Shown here: one piece after another, positions 16,261 through 25,401 of the stretch
Position numbering within the stretch: position 1 is the stretch's first letter
Layout of the letters: every line of letters starts with the position of its first letter
Origin: JAAFIP01 sp043774625
GTDB lineage: Bacteria > Pseudomonadota > Gammaproteobacteria > Burkholderiales > Burkholderiaceae_C
Reading direction: 5' to 3'
Assembly (NCBI GenBank): GCA_043774625.1
Contig: JAYVTG010000101.1
Span: 1-64,000 of the forward strand
Length of the DNA: 64,000 bases
Notes under the pieces: generated by a model
Told to the model about the DNA's origin: nothing
Database searches by the model: none
Seen by the model: only the letters and a program-made list of their open reading frames with translations
Position numbers and translations under genes: made by a program

Positions 16261-17706
16261 ATGCGATTGACACGACAAACGGTATGGATGGGCGCAGCGC
16301 TGCTGACCCTGTCGGGCTGCGCCAGCCAGAGCCGTCTGCCCAGTGCGCAAGACGCGCAAGCGGCCAGCACGGTGCAGCCCCCCGCCACCTGGCACACCAC
16401 GCTGCCCCACGGCGGTAGCACGGCCACCATGGCCAATTGGTGGGCGCAATTGGGTGACCCATTGCTGCCGGAGCTGGTAGACGCTGCCCAAGAGCGCAGC
16501 GCCACGCTGGCTGCGGCGCGCACCCGCATTGCGCAGGCACGCGCCACGCTCACGGGTGCGCAGGCCAACATGCAGCCCGGTGTCAACGCAACTGCAAACG
16601 CCAGTCGTGGTGTGCAATCGCCCGGCGCGCCTGCGGCTACCAGCGTGTCGGCAGGCCTGCAAGCTGCCTGGGAGCTGGACCTGTTTGGCGGCAACGGCGC
16701 GACACGCGATGCCTCTACATTACGGCTGGAAAACGCGCAACTGGGCTGGCACGAAGCGCGTGTGGCCTTGGCTGCTGAAACAGCCAGCGCGTATTTCAGT
16801 TTGCGCAATTGCGAAAGCGTGTTGGCCGTAACGCAAAAAGACGCCGCTTCGCGCCTGGAGACCGCGCGCCTGAACGACCTGACCGCTGGCGCTGGCCTGA
16901 ACGCGCCAGCCAACGCGGCACTGGCCCGCGCCAGTGCCGCAGACGCTGCCAGCAGCCTGCGCGCGCAGCAAGCGCAGTGCGATGTGTTGGTCAAGGCATT
17001 GGTGGCCCTGAGCGGCATCGACGAACCTGCCCTGCGGCAAAAATTACAGGCAAAACAGCCAAATGCCAGCGCAGATACTGCGCAAGCAGCTCTGTTTTCT
17101 ATAGCAAACGTACCTGCCAAGGTGTTGCAGCAGCGCCCTGACATCGCCGCCGCGCAGCGCAGCATTGCCGCCGCTCAACTGGAAGCCAAAGCCTTTGATG
17201 CTCGCCGCCTGCCCAGTATCAGCCTGAACGGCAGCATTGGCGGTGCGCGGCTGTATTCGGGCGGCAACACCAGCAGCGGCATGACCTGGTCGCTGGGCCC
17301 CGTGGCGTTGACGCTGCCGCTGTTGGACGGTGGCCGCAATGCTGCCAATACGGCGGCGGCCACGGCAGCGTATGACGAAGCCGTGGTAACCCTGCGCTCC
17401 AAAGTGTCGCAGGCTGTGCGCGAAGTAGAAGAGGCCTTGGTCAATCTGGACAGCGCAGCCGCACGACGCAGCGACGTGCAGGTGGCGGTCAAAGGGTACC
17501 AAACCTCGCTGGACGCCACCCAAGCGCGCTACAGGGCAGGCCTGGCCAGCCTGGTGGAGCTGGAAGACGCGCGCCGTGTGGCTTTGCAATCGCAGCAAAG
17601 CCAGTTGCGGTTAGATGCAGAACGCATTGCCGCGTGGATCGGCCTGTACCGCGCTGCGGGCGGTGGCTGGAGCGGGCTAGCAGATGTGCCGCAGGCCAAC
17701 AAGTAA
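16261..17706 (+). CDS. Outer membrane efflux lipoprotein (NodT/OprM family)
   Basis: A 481-residue TolC-like outer membrane factor with a lipoprotein signal peptide (MGAALLTLSGC, lipobox Cys). Two repeated OEP domains with long coiled-coil segments are visible, including LADVPQ-type C-terminal features and the family motif SAYFSLRNCE. It forms the exit duct for the RND pump encoded downstream. GAGAGGA lies upstream of the ATG at 16261. It is 15 nt after tetR and 22 nt before the fusion-protein gene, consistent with one operon. An inverted host repeat lies in frame at 17064-17105. Confidence 0.9.
   Translation: MRLTRQTVWMGAALLTLSGCASQSRLPSAQDAQAASTVQPPATWHTTLPHGGSTATMANWWAQLGDPLLPELVDAAQERSATLAAARTRIAQARATLTGAQANMQPGVNATANASRGVQSPGAPAATSVSAGLQAAWELDLFGGNGATRDASTLRLENAQLGWHEARVALAAETASAYFSLRNCESVLAVTQKDAASRLETARLNDLTAGAGLNAPANAALARASAADAASSLRAQQAQCDVLVKALVALSGIDEPALRQKLQAKQPNASADTAQAALFSIANVPAKVLQQRPDIAAAQRSIAAAQLEAKAFDARRLPSISLNGSIGGARLYSGGNTSSGMTWSLGPVALTLPLLDGGRNAANTAAATAAYDEAVVTLRSKVSQAVREVEEALVNLDSAAARRSDVQVAVKGYQTSLDATQARYRAGLASLVELEDARRVALQSQQSQLRLDAERIAAWIGLYRAAGGGWSGLADVPQANK
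17064..17105 (-). repeat. Interspersed repeat inside the outer membrane factor gene
   Basis: Inverted copy ATGCCAGCGCAGATACTGCG then CAAGCAGCTCTGTTTTCTAT, read in frame as SADTAQAALFSIA within a linker between the two efflux-protein halves. Confidence 0.65.
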
Positions 17707-17728
17707 GCAAAAATTGGAGGAACAACTT

Positions 17729-18904
17729 ATGAAAAATACTTTCACACGCAAACAGCTCACTATCATTTTAATAGCTGCTTGCGCACTATTTGCGCTGGCA
17801 TTCGGCCTATTTGCATCCAATTTACAGGCGCAAGACGGTAAAAATGGCAAAGACGACAAGGTACCCAGTGCATCCAAGCCCGCACTCACCGTCAACGTCG
17901 TTAGCCCCAGCAATGGCAGTCTGGCGCTTAAGCTGTCTGCCAACGGCAATATTGCTGCGTGGCAAGAAGCCATCATTGGCGCTGAAGTCAACGGCCTCAA
18001 GCTGATGGACGTGCGCGTGAACGTGGGCGACGTGGTCAAGCGTGGCCAGGTGCTGGCCACCTTTAGCGTAGACGGCTCGCGGGCCGACCTATTGCAAGCC
18101 CGCGCCGGTCTGGCCGAGGCGCAAGCCACCGCAGCAGAAGCCGCCGCCAATGCCAACCGTGCACGTAGCCTGCAAGATACGGGCGCACTCAGTGCACAGC
18201 AAATCAACCAGTTCACCACGGCCGAGAGCACAGCCAAATCGCGGGTGGATGTGGCACAAGCCCAGCTGGCCAATGCGCAAATCAAGCTGAACAATGCGCA
18301 GCTGACATCGCCCGACAGCGGCGTCATATCGGCTCGCAGTGCCACGGTAGGCAGTGTGGTGGGTGCTGGCACCGAACTGTTTCGCATGGTTCGCCAGGGC
18401 CGCCTGGAATGGCGCGCCGAGGTGACCAGTAGCGAACTGGCCAGTATCAAGCCCGGACAAGCGGTCAGCATCACCTCGGCCACGGGCGCGGTGGTAGAAG
18501 GCAAGGTACGTGTCGTCGCGCCCACGGTAGACCCACAAACCCGCAACGCCCTGGTGTATGTAGACGTGCCGCACAACCCAGGCGTCAAGGCGGGCATGTT
18601 TGCCAAAGGTGAATTTGCCTTGGGCGCTGTCAATGCGCTGACCTTGCCGCAACAAGCTTTGGTGTTGCGCGACGGTTTTACCTATGCTCTGCGGCTGGAA
18701 GCCACCAACAAGGTCAGCCAGATCAAACTACAAACTGGTCGCCGCGTGGGCGATGCGGTAGAGATTTTGCAAGGCGTGAAGTCGGGTGAAAAATACGTGG
18801 CCAGCGGCGCTGCGTTTTTGGCCGATGGTGATACCGTTCGCGTTGCAACAACAGTCAATATACCGAATGTCAGCGCCAGCAATGCGCAAGCAGCTACTAA
18901 ATGA
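17729..18904 (+). CDS. RND efflux membrane fusion protein
   Basis: A 391-residue periplasmic adaptor of the HlyD/AcrA family. It has an N-terminal hydrophobic signal/anchor (LTIILIAACALFALAFGLFA), a lipoyl-like barrel (EVNGLKLMDVRVNVGDVVKRGQVLATF), an alpha-helical hairpin (about residues 120-200, Ala/Gln-rich), the second lipoyl half (LTSPDSGVISARSATVGSVV) and the beta-barrel. The ribosome site TTGGAGGAAC precedes the ATG at 17729. Both ends of the gene consist of host repeats: the forward copy encodes the signal peptide and an inverted copy encodes the C-terminal SASNAQAATK. Confidence 0.9.
   Translation: MKNTFTRKQLTIILIAACALFALAFGLFASNLQAQDGKNGKDDKVPSASKPALTVNVVSPSNGSLALKLSANGNIAAWQEAIIGAEVNGLKLMDVRVNVGDVVKRGQVLATFSVDGSRADLLQARAGLAEAQATAAEAAANANRARSLQDTGALSAQQINQFTTAESTAKSRVDVAQAQLANAQIKLNNAQLTSPDSGVISARSATVGSVVGAGTELFRMVRQGRLEWRAEVTSSELASIKPGQAVSITSATGAVVEGKVRVVAPTVDPQTRNALVYVDVPHNPGVKAGMFAKGEFALGAVNALTLPQQALVLRDGFTYALRLEATNKVSQIKLQTGRRVGDAVEILQGVKSGEKYVASGAAFLADGDTVRVATTVNIPNVSASNAQAATK
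17762..17815 (+). repeat. Interspersed repeat encoding the fusion-protein signal peptide
   Basis: CATTTTAATAGCTGCTTGCG followed by TTGCGCTGGCATTCGGCC. In frame it encodes IAACALFALAFGLF, the hydrophobic core of the signal peptide. Confidence 0.75.
18865..18904 (-). repeat. Interspersed repeat at the fusion-protein C-terminus
   Basis: Inverted copy TGTCAGCGCCAGCAATGCGC then AAGCAGCTACTAA; it supplies the last codons of the gene up to the TGA. Confidence 0.65.
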
Positions 18905-18928
18905 ATAGCAAAAGAGTGGAGAAAATCT

Positions 18929-21900
18929 ATGAACGTATCCGCCTGGTGTATTAAAAACCCGATAGCGTCGGTCATGTTTTTTGTGATGCTGACCTTTGCG
19001 GGCATCATCGCCTACAAGGGCATGAAGATCCAAAACTTTCCTGACCTGGAACTGCCCACCATTACGGTGAGCGCGTCTCTGCCCGGTGCTGCACCTGCCC
19101 AGCTAGAAAGCGACGTGGCTCGCAAGATTGAAGGGGGTCTGGCATCGCTGCAGGGCCTCAAGCACATCTACACCAAGGTGCAAGACGGTGTGGTGACCAT
19201 CACCGCAGAGTTTCGTCTGGAAAAGTCTAGCCAAGAGGCGCTGGACGACGTGCGTAGCGCCGTATCCCAGGTGCGCGGTGACTTGCCTTCGGATTTGCGC
19301 GACCCGGTGGTGAGCAAGGTCAACCTGTCGGGCGCGCCCATTTTGGCCTACACCATTCGCAGCAAAAAGCTGGACGACGAAGCGCTGAGCTGGTTTGTAG
19401 ACGACACACTCACCAAACGCCTACTGGCGGTGAACGGCGTAGGAGCGATTAGCCGCGTGGGTGGTGTGAGCCGCGAAGTGCGCATTGCGCTAGACCCCGG
19501 CAAAATGCAGGCGCTGGGTGTCAGCGCCACGACCGTGTCGCACCAGTTGCGCTCAGTTCAAATGGAAGCCGCTGGTGGCCGTGCAGACCTGGGCAGCAGT
19601 GAGCAGCCGGTGCGTACTATTGCCACCGTCAAGTCGGCACAAGAACTGGCCCGCATGGAGTTGTCTTTGGGCGATGGCCGCAAAATTCGCCTGGACCAAA
19701 TTGCCAGCGTGCAAGACACAATTGCCGAGCCGCGTGCATTGGCCTTGCTCAACGGCGTGCCTGTGGTGGGTTTTGAAATTACCCGCAGCAAGGGTGCCAG
19801 CGAACTGGTGGTGGGCGCAGGCGTGGTCAAGGCACTGGAAGAAATCAAGGCGGCTCACCCCGATGTGGAATTGAACCAGGCCTTTGACTTCGTCACACCC
19901 GTGCAAGAAGAGTTCAACTCGTCCATGACCATGCTGATCGAAGGCGGCCTGCTGGCTGTGTTGGTGGTATGGCTGTTTTTGCGCGACTGGCGCGCTACTT
20001 TTGTATCCGCCGTAGCACTGCCGCTGTCGGTCATTCCAGCCTTTATTGGCATGAACTATCTGGGCTTTTCCATCAACGTGGTGACGCTGTTGGCGCTGAG
20101 TCTGGTCATCGGTATCTTGGTAGACGACGCCATTGTGGAGGTAGAAAACATCGTTCGCCATTTGCGTATGGGTAAAACCCCCTACCAAGCGGCGATGGAA
20201 GCGGCCGATGAAATTGGCTTGGCCGTGATTGCCACCACTTTTGCGCTGGTAGCCGTATTTTTACCCACGGCTTTCATGAGCGGTATTCCTGGCAAGTTCT
20301 TCAAACAATTTGGCTGGACAGCGTCACTTGCGGTGTTTGCATCGTTGGTGGTAGCGCGCATGCTCACGCCGATGATGGCGGCGTATATCCTCAAACCCAT
20401 CGTCACTGGCGCTACGCAAGACGGGCGCGTGATGCGCTGGTACATGCGCACGGCGGCGCTGGCCATCAAGCACCGCTGGATAACGGCCATTGGTGCGGGC
20501 GCATTTTTTGTGGGCTCCCTCATGCTGATCCCACTGCTGCCTAAAGGTTTTATTCCACCAGACGACAACAGCCAAACTCAGGCGTATCTGGAGCTGGCAC
20601 CGGGCACCAAGCTGGCGCAAACCAAAGAGGCCGCCGAGACCGCGCGCATGCTCATCAGCAAGGTAGACCATGTGAAAAGCGTGTACACCACGATTGGCGG
20701 CGGCGCGGCGGGCAGTGACCCTTTTGCACCGGGCGGCGCAGCAGAAACGCGCAAAGCCACATTGACCATTTTGCTGACGGACCGCGGCACGCGGCCCCGC
20801 AAGCAGGGCATTGAAAATAATATTCGCGCGGCGCTGGAAGCCTTGCCGGGTGTGCGCAGCAAGGTAGGCTTGGGCGGGTCGGGTGAAAAATACGTGTTGG
20901 TGCTCACCGGCGAAGATGCACTGGCTCTGGGCCAGGCGGCCAGTGCGCTGGAAAAAGACCTGCGCACGATTCCAGGTCTGGGCAGCGTCATCAGCAGCGC
21001 AGCACTGGTGCGGCCTGAAGTAACGGTGCGCCCTGACTTTGCCCGCATGGCCGACCTGGGAGTGACCAGCAGCGCCATTGGCGAAACGCTGCGCATCGCC
21101 ACCGTGGGTGACTACGACGCGTCCCTGCCCAAGCTCAACCTGTCGCAACGCCAGGTGCCCATCGTCGTGCGTCTGGCCGACGATGCACGCAGTGATTTGG
21201 CCAGCATCGAACGCCTGATGTTGCAGGGCAACAAAGGCCCAGTCATGCTCAGCCAGGTGGCCTCGCTGGAGCTGGCGGGTGGCCCTGCGGTGATTGACCG
21301 CTATGACCGCGCACGTAACGTGCAGCTGGAAGTGGAGCTGTCCAATGTGGCCTTGGGCGACATGACGGAGGCCGTGAAAAAACTGCCCGCGATTGTGAAC
21401 CTGCCACCGGGTGTGAAGCAAATCGAGATTGGTGACGCTGAAGTGATGGCCGAACTTTTTGCCAGCTTTGGCCTGGCCATGCTGACCGGCGTGTTGTGCA
21501 TCTACATTGTGTTGGTGCTGCTGTTCAAAGACTTTTTGCACCCGGGTACGATTTTGGCGGCCTTGCCTTTGTCTTTGGGTGGTGCTTTTGTAGGCTTACT
21601 TATTGCGCAAAAAAGTTTTTCCATGCCGTCCCTCATCGGCCTGATCATGCTGATGGGTGTGGCAACAAAGAACTCCATCTTGCTGGTGGAATACGCCATC
21701 GAGGCGCGCCGAGGCCGCCATGCAACGGAGTCTATGCCTGCTGTGCCACCCATGTCGCGCATGGACGCGCTGCTGGACGCCTGCCACAAGCGGGCCCGCC
21801 CTATCGTGATGACCACCATCGCCATGGGCGCAGGCATGTTGCCTATCGCCGTGGGCTGGGGCGGTGCAGACACCAGCTTTCGCAGCCCGATGGCGGTGGC

Positions 21901-22060
21901 AGTGATTGGCGGCTTGATCACCTCCACTTTCTTGAGCCTGCTGGTGATTCCAGCCGTGTTCACTTTTGTGGACGACTTTGCCCTGTGGTGCGCCAAAATG
22001 TGGCGCAAGGTGTTTCGCAAGCAATCCCTGCCAGCGCGATTGCGAGCCAGTGCTGAGTAA
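18929..22060 (+). CDS. RND-family efflux transporter, inner membrane pump (HAE1/AcrB-like)
   Basis: A 1043-residue RND pump of full family length. It begins NVSAWCIKNPIASVMFFVML (TM1), followed by a large periplasmic porter domain, TM2-6 around residues 335-500 including the TM4 motif LVIGILVDDAIVEVENIVRH with the paired Asp of the proton relay, a second porter domain and TM8-12 near the C-terminus (LIGLIMLMGVATKNSILLVEYA). With the TetR, outer membrane factor and adaptor genes it completes a tripartite drug/solvent efflux system driven by the proton gradient. Substrate range is not visible. Confidence 0.94.
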   Translation: MNVSAWCIKNPIASVMFFVMLTFAGIIAYKGMKIQNFPDLELPTITVSASLPGAAPAQLESDVARKIEGGLASLQGLKHIYTKVQDGVVTITAEFRLEKSSQEALDDVRSAVSQVRGDLPSDLRDPVVSKVNLSGAPILAYTIRSKKLDDEALSWFVDDTLTKRLLAVNGVGAISRVGGVSREVRIALDPGKMQALGVSATTVSHQLRSVQMEAAGGRADLGSSEQPVRTIATVKSAQELARMELSLGDGRKIRLDQIASVQDTIAEPRALALLNGVPVVGFEITRSKGASELVVGAGVVKALEEIKAAHPDVELNQAFDFVTPVQEEFNSSMTMLIEGGLLAVLVVWLFLRDWRATFVSAVALPLSVIPAFIGMNYLGFSINVVTLLALSLVIGILVDDAIVEVENIVRHLRMGKTPYQAAMEAADEIGLAVIATTFALVAVFLPTAFMSGIPGKFFKQFGWTASLAVFASLVVARMLTPMMAAYILKPIVTGATQDGRVMRWYMRTAALAIKHRWITAIGAGAFFVGSLMLIPLLPKGFIPPDDNSQTQAYLELAPGTKLAQTKEAAETARMLISKVDHVKSVYTTIGGGAAGSDPFAPGGAAETRKATLTILLTDRGTRPRKQGIENNIRAALEALPGVRSKVGLGGSGEKYVLVLTGEDALALGQAASALEKDLRTIPGLGSVISSAALVRPEVTVRPDFARMADLGVTSSAIGETLRIATVGDYDASLPKLNLSQRQVPIVVRLADDARSDLASIERLMLQGNKGPVMLSQVASLELAGGPAVIDRYDRARNVQLEVELSNVALGDMTEAVKKLPAIVNLPPGVKQIEIGDAEVMAELFASFGLAMLTGVLCIYIVLVLLFKDFLHPGTILAALPLSLGGAFVGLLIAQKSFSMPSLIGLIMLMGVATKNSILLVEYAIEARRGRHATESMPAVPPMSRMDALLDACHKRARPIVMTTIAMGAGMLPIAVGWGGADTSFRSPMAVAVIGGLITSTFLSLLVIPAVFTFVDDFALWCAKMWRKVFRKQSLPARLRASAE

Positions 22061-22070
22061 CAGGCGCAAA

Positions 22071-22100
22071 AAAAATAGGGTCAGATCCGCATTAATCCAG
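22071..22100 (+). repeat. GGGTCAGA-type border repeat, copy A
   Basis: AAAAATAGGGTCAGATCCGC then ATTAATCCAG. The same motif (ATAAATAGGGTCAGAAC, then ACAATTAATTCC) occurs in the same orientation at 39185-39202/40543-40554, where it is split by the IS element. The two copies bracket the monooxygenase block. Confidence 0.55.
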
Positions 22101-22145
22101 CACAGCTGCCATCGTCCCACATATTACGGTTATGCCGCGATAACG

Positions 22146-22170
22146 CCACACCCTAGTGTGGTTTGTTTTT
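22146..22170. terminator. Terminator between the RND operon and the sigma54-activator gene
   Basis: CCACAC (22146-22151) pairs with GTGTGG (22156-22161) over a 4-nt loop, followed by TTTGTTTTT on the plus strand. The stop codon of the minus-strand activator gene falls inside the stem-loop, so it probably serves convergent transcripts. Confidence 0.7.
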
Positions 22171-24264
22171 CTGATCATGCCCTCTAAGTCTGGAGATCCA
22201 AGCGTCAATATTCAAACCATCTTCCATGTGATAGCGCTCGACTTTGCGGTACAAGGTACTGCGGGAGATTCCCAGAGCAAACGCTGCCTTGGTCAGATTC
22301 CCATCATGTGCCCGAACGGCTCGTGCAATGGCCAGGTGCTCGGTGTCTTCCAGGCTTACTCGACCTGTGACAGGGGTGGCCATAAGACTTGGCGTTTTTT
22401 CTAAAAATGCCGGAGGTGAAGGCAGCAACGGTTTCTCGAACGTTGACTCCTCCAGCATTTCCTGTGGCAATTCATGGCGCTGCACCACGGGGTCATCAGA
22501 TGTCAGCAGCAAGCTCTCCACCACATTGCGCAGTTCGCGCACGTTACCGGGCCAGTGATAAGCACGGATCAACGCCATCACGTCAGGGCCAAACTGGCGC
22601 GTTGCCACACCATGGCGCTGCGCCAGACTTTGGTTGAAGCTCTCAGTCAAAATGTCCAGATCGTCACCACGATCCCTTAGCGGGGGGACATGCAGGCGAG
22701 TTACGCTGATGCGGTGGTACAGGTCACGCCTGAAATGGTTGGCCTCCACCTCGTCGAGCAAATTGCGGTTGGTCATGGCGAGTAAACGCACATCGACGCG
22801 TCGCGGTTTGGTGTCACCCAGGCGGTAAATAATGCCTTCTTCCAGCGCACGCAGCAGCACGGGCTGCAAGTCAAGCGGCAGGTCGCCAATCTCGTCCAGA
22901 CACAGCGTACCGCCATGAGCCAACTCGAAGCGGCCCGGCCGCCCTTCAGATGTTGCACCCGTAAAGGCACCACGTACATGTCCGAATAACTCGCCTGCAA
23001 TCAGCTCCTTGGTTGCTGCACCGCAGTTGTAGGCAATGAAGGGACCAGACACCCGGTCATCGCCGTGCACCGCGCGCGCAAACAGCTCTTTGCCCACACC
23101 AGTCTCACCGTCGATCAGAACAGGTACACGTCGCTGCGCTAATTGCTGTGCGCGCTGCACGGTCATCATCAGCGCTGGACTTTGTCCGAGAATGCCTAAA
23201 AAATCGACGCGCCGTGGATCAGCTTGCAAGCTTGCGTCTGCGGCGCGAGTGCTCACTCTGTGCAGAGTTTTCGGCAGTATGGTGATGCGTGACTGATGCG
23301 GCACCACCACCACAGCACCAATGGTGCGCCCTTCAGAGCGCACCGGGCTGAACCACTCGGGGCGCAGGCCTTGCGGTAGATGCAGTGCCCAATCCTCAAT
23401 CAGGGTGTCGGCATTCATTCCGACCAGTCTTTGACCCATCGCCACAGGTAGTGCAACGCGTGTGGTCGAATGCACGACAAGCCCGCTACGGTCAATGGCG
23501 ATCATGTCGCTAGCGTCGGATGACGACAGGCGCTGCAAACAAGCCTCAAGTAAATGCAGGTGTTCCATAGACACACGTTGTGCCAGCGCGGCTTCAATCT
23601 GGTGCGCTGACGCGATGGCTAGCGTCAGGTTGTTGACCTGGTAGGTACTGGGCGGACCGGAAATATCGATAACGCCCAAGATCGTGTTGGTGCCTGGTTC
23701 ATGTATCGGCGCGGCTGCGCAGGTCCAGCCTTTCATGCCTTGGCAATAATGTTCTGAAGCAAAGATATGTGCAGGCATGCCTGTGGCAAGAGCAGTGCCA
23801 ATACCATTGGTACCAACCACACCTTCGCCCCATTGCCCGCCCTGCATCAAATGCATTTGCTGGCCAACATCCAGCGTATGCAAATTTCCTTGCGCCTCGA
23901 TAATGACTCCCTCTGCATTCGTCAACAGCATGATGGAGCCCGAGCGGGCCAGCAACTCGCTAGTTGCAGTGAACAAAGGACTGGACACCGAGAGTAAATC
24001 TTGCCGTTGTCGACGCAGCCGCTCCACGCATTCTCCGCTGGCGATGAGTGGAGCCTTGATTGAGCTGGGGTTCACACCACACTGTCGACTGCGCTGCCAA
24101 GACGAGAGGACATCGTGATCAACGGGAGTAGGCAGAAGCGCTTCGCCTGTAACAAAACGCTCCCAGGCGCGCATGGTATCGCGTTCGGAGGGCTCGCCTC
24201 GTGGTCGCCAACTCGTTGGCATGGCGCTTGCGGGCCACAATGCATGCACATCGCTGCTTGGCAT
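22153..24264 (-). CDS. AcoR-like sigma54-dependent transcriptional activator of the monooxygenase operon
   Basis: A 703-residue activator. The N-terminal third is a GAF-type sensory region (GVVGTNGIGTAL and CAAAPIHEPGTNTILGVIDI are typical of AcoR relatives). The AAA+ domain has Walker A GETGVGKE, the sigma54-contact loop GAFTGA and the arginine-finger region DLYHRISV; a Fis-type HTH ends the protein (GISRSTLYRKVERY). A GAGGAG ribosome site precedes the start. Relatives regulate acetoin metabolism and SDIMO clusters (for example MimR). It is the last gene of the block, and a consensus sigma54 promoter lies 14 kb upstream at the head of the operon, so it is the likely operon activator. Confidence 0.92.
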   Translation of the reverse strand: MPSSDVHALWPASAMPTSWRPRGEPSERDTMRAWERFVTGEALLPTPVDHDVLSSWQRSRQCGVNPSSIKAPLIASGECVERLRRQRQDLLSVSSPLFTATSELLARSGSIMLLTNAEGVIIEAQGNLHTLDVGQQMHLMQGGQWGEGVVGTNGIGTALATGMPAHIFASEHYCQGMKGWTCAAAPIHEPGTNTILGVIDISGPPSTYQVNNLTLAIASAHQIEAALAQRVSMEHLHLLEACLQRLSSSDASDMIAIDRSGLVVHSTTRVALPVAMGQRLVGMNADTLIEDWALHLPQGLRPEWFSPVRSEGRTIGAVVVVPHQSRITILPKTLHRVSTRAADASLQADPRRVDFLGILGQSPALMMTVQRAQQLAQRRVPVLIDGETGVGKELFARAVHGDDRVSGPFIAYNCGAATKELIAGELFGHVRGAFTGATSEGRPGRFELAHGGTLCLDEIGDLPLDLQPVLLRALEEGIIYRLGDTKPRRVDVRLLAMTNRNLLDEVEANHFRRDLYHRISVTRLHVPPLRDRGDDLDILTESFNQSLAQRHGVATRQFGPDVMALIRAYHWPGNVRELRNVVESLLLTSDDPVVQRHELPQEMLEESTFEKPLLPSPPAFLEKTPSLMATPVTGRVSLEDTEHLAIARAVRAHDGNLTKAAFALGISRSTLYRKVERYHMEDGLNIDAWISRLRGHDQKNKPH

Positions 24265-24355
24265 TTTGTCTCCTCAGGCATTTGTTGCGAGCCTTTATGC
24301 TCTGCAACTCATTTTTTTCGTAGTAATTTAGCTACCGCTCCCTGGACTGGCCTAA

Positions 24356-24371
24356 GGCAATAGGCTTACCT
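24356..24371 (-). promoter_or_regulatory. Possible sigma54 promoter for the activator gene
   Basis: Minus-strand AGGTAAGCCTATTGCC keeps the invariant GG and GC dinucleotides with correct -24/-12 spacing, and its CCTATTGC half is identical to the strong promoter at 38176-38191. It lies in the 170-nt gap after the ZIP gene, about 80 nt ahead of the activator start. The -24 box is imperfect, so this is tentative. Confidence 0.35.
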
Positions 24372-24434
24372 TCCCATTTGATTTAACTAACCAGGATAAG
24401 TTTTAAAAAAACACACTGGAGGTAGATGTTAGCG

Positions 24435-25322
24435 CTAAGCCAGAGTTGTGTCTAGTAGCATCATGAGCACGAATCCCAGCATCAAACCGGACGTGGCGCA
24501 GGCTTCATGGCCCTGGCGGTGCGATTCGGGAATAATTTCGTGACTGATGACATACAACATGGCCCCCGCCGCCGCCGCTAGTCCCCATGGCAGAAGACTG
24601 GCAGACATGCTGATGACGGCACTGCCAAATACGGCAGCCAGCGGTTCAACAAGCCCAGACAGAACGCCAATCCCTGCAGAAGCAATACGCCCATAGCCTA
24701 CGCTACGCAACGCCAGCGCCACTACCAGGCCCTCAGGAACGTCTTGGATTGAAATGCCTGTAGCTAACGCTAATGCAGCCACAGGGTCCGTACCCGCATA
24801 AGCCACACCGATTGCAAGCCCTTCAGGCAGGTTGTGCAAACTGATGGCTAGTACAAATAGCCAGACACGCTTCATGGCGCGAGCCTGTGGACCCTCCAAA
24901 CCCTTGACAAAGTGCTCGTGGGGTACGACGCGGTCAATTGTTAACAATAGTAACCCGCCCAGCAAGACGCCAGCACTGACAATTGCGCCGGCTCCCCATG
25001 CGCCTGCGCCTTGAGATTTGGCCGCTGCAATTGCCGGAACAATAAGCGAGAATGAACTTGCCGCCAGCATAACGCCTGCCCCAAAGCCCAGCATGGTGTC
25101 ATATGTGCGCTGCGAAAACTGCTGCGACAGCAATACCGGTAGTGTGCCCAAGGCAGTAGCGAGTGCAGCCATCAACCCACCCAGCAAAGCACCCGACATA
25201 CGTGGATCATCTATTGGAAAAGCGCGAAAAAATGCGCCCAATAACACAGCAGCTCCAATGACATTGATGGCAATGCCCAGCACGTGCCGCGAAGAAAGGC
25301 GAAACAACTTGGGTGAGCCCAT
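24435..25322 (-). CDS. ZIP-family divalent metal transporter
   Basis: A 295-residue membrane protein with about eight hydrophobic helices. The TM4 signature HNLPEGLAIGVAYAG and TM5 signature VPEGLVVAL, followed by SHEIIPESHRQGHE, are diagnostic of the ZIP (GufA/ZupT-like) family that imports Zn2+, Fe2+ or Mn2+. It lies 79 nt downstream of the dedicated groEL and upstream of the activator on the same strand. Its inclusion in a diiron monooxygenase block, together with a CobW GTPase, suggests it could supply iron or zinc to the system; that role is inference. Confidence 0.88.
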   Translation of the reverse strand: MGSPKLFRLSSRHVLGIAINVIGAAVLLGAFFRAFPIDDPRMSGALLGGLMAALATALGTLPVLLSQQFSQRTYDTMLGFGAGVMLAASSFSLIVPAIAAAKSQGAGAWGAGAIVSAGVLLGGLLLLTIDRVVPHEHFVKGLEGPQARAMKRVWLFVLAISLHNLPEGLAIGVAYAGTDPVAALALATGISIQDVPEGLVVALALRSVGYGRIASAGIGVLSGLVEPLAAVFGSAVISMSASLLPWGLAAAAGAMLYVISHEIIPESHRQGHEACATSGLMLGFVLMMLLDTTLA

Positions 25323-25401
25323 AGCTTTTCCTTATGGCGCGATGTTTTTCATGGCAATCTGACTCTAGCTTTGTGTCTGTGAGTACGTCGTTGTACGGGC
25401 C

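Noticed and set aside
20324..21541. Minus-strand open frame of 405 codons inside the RND pump gene
   Set aside because: Antisense shadow of conserved pump sequence, rich in His/Gln as typical for reverse-frame translation.
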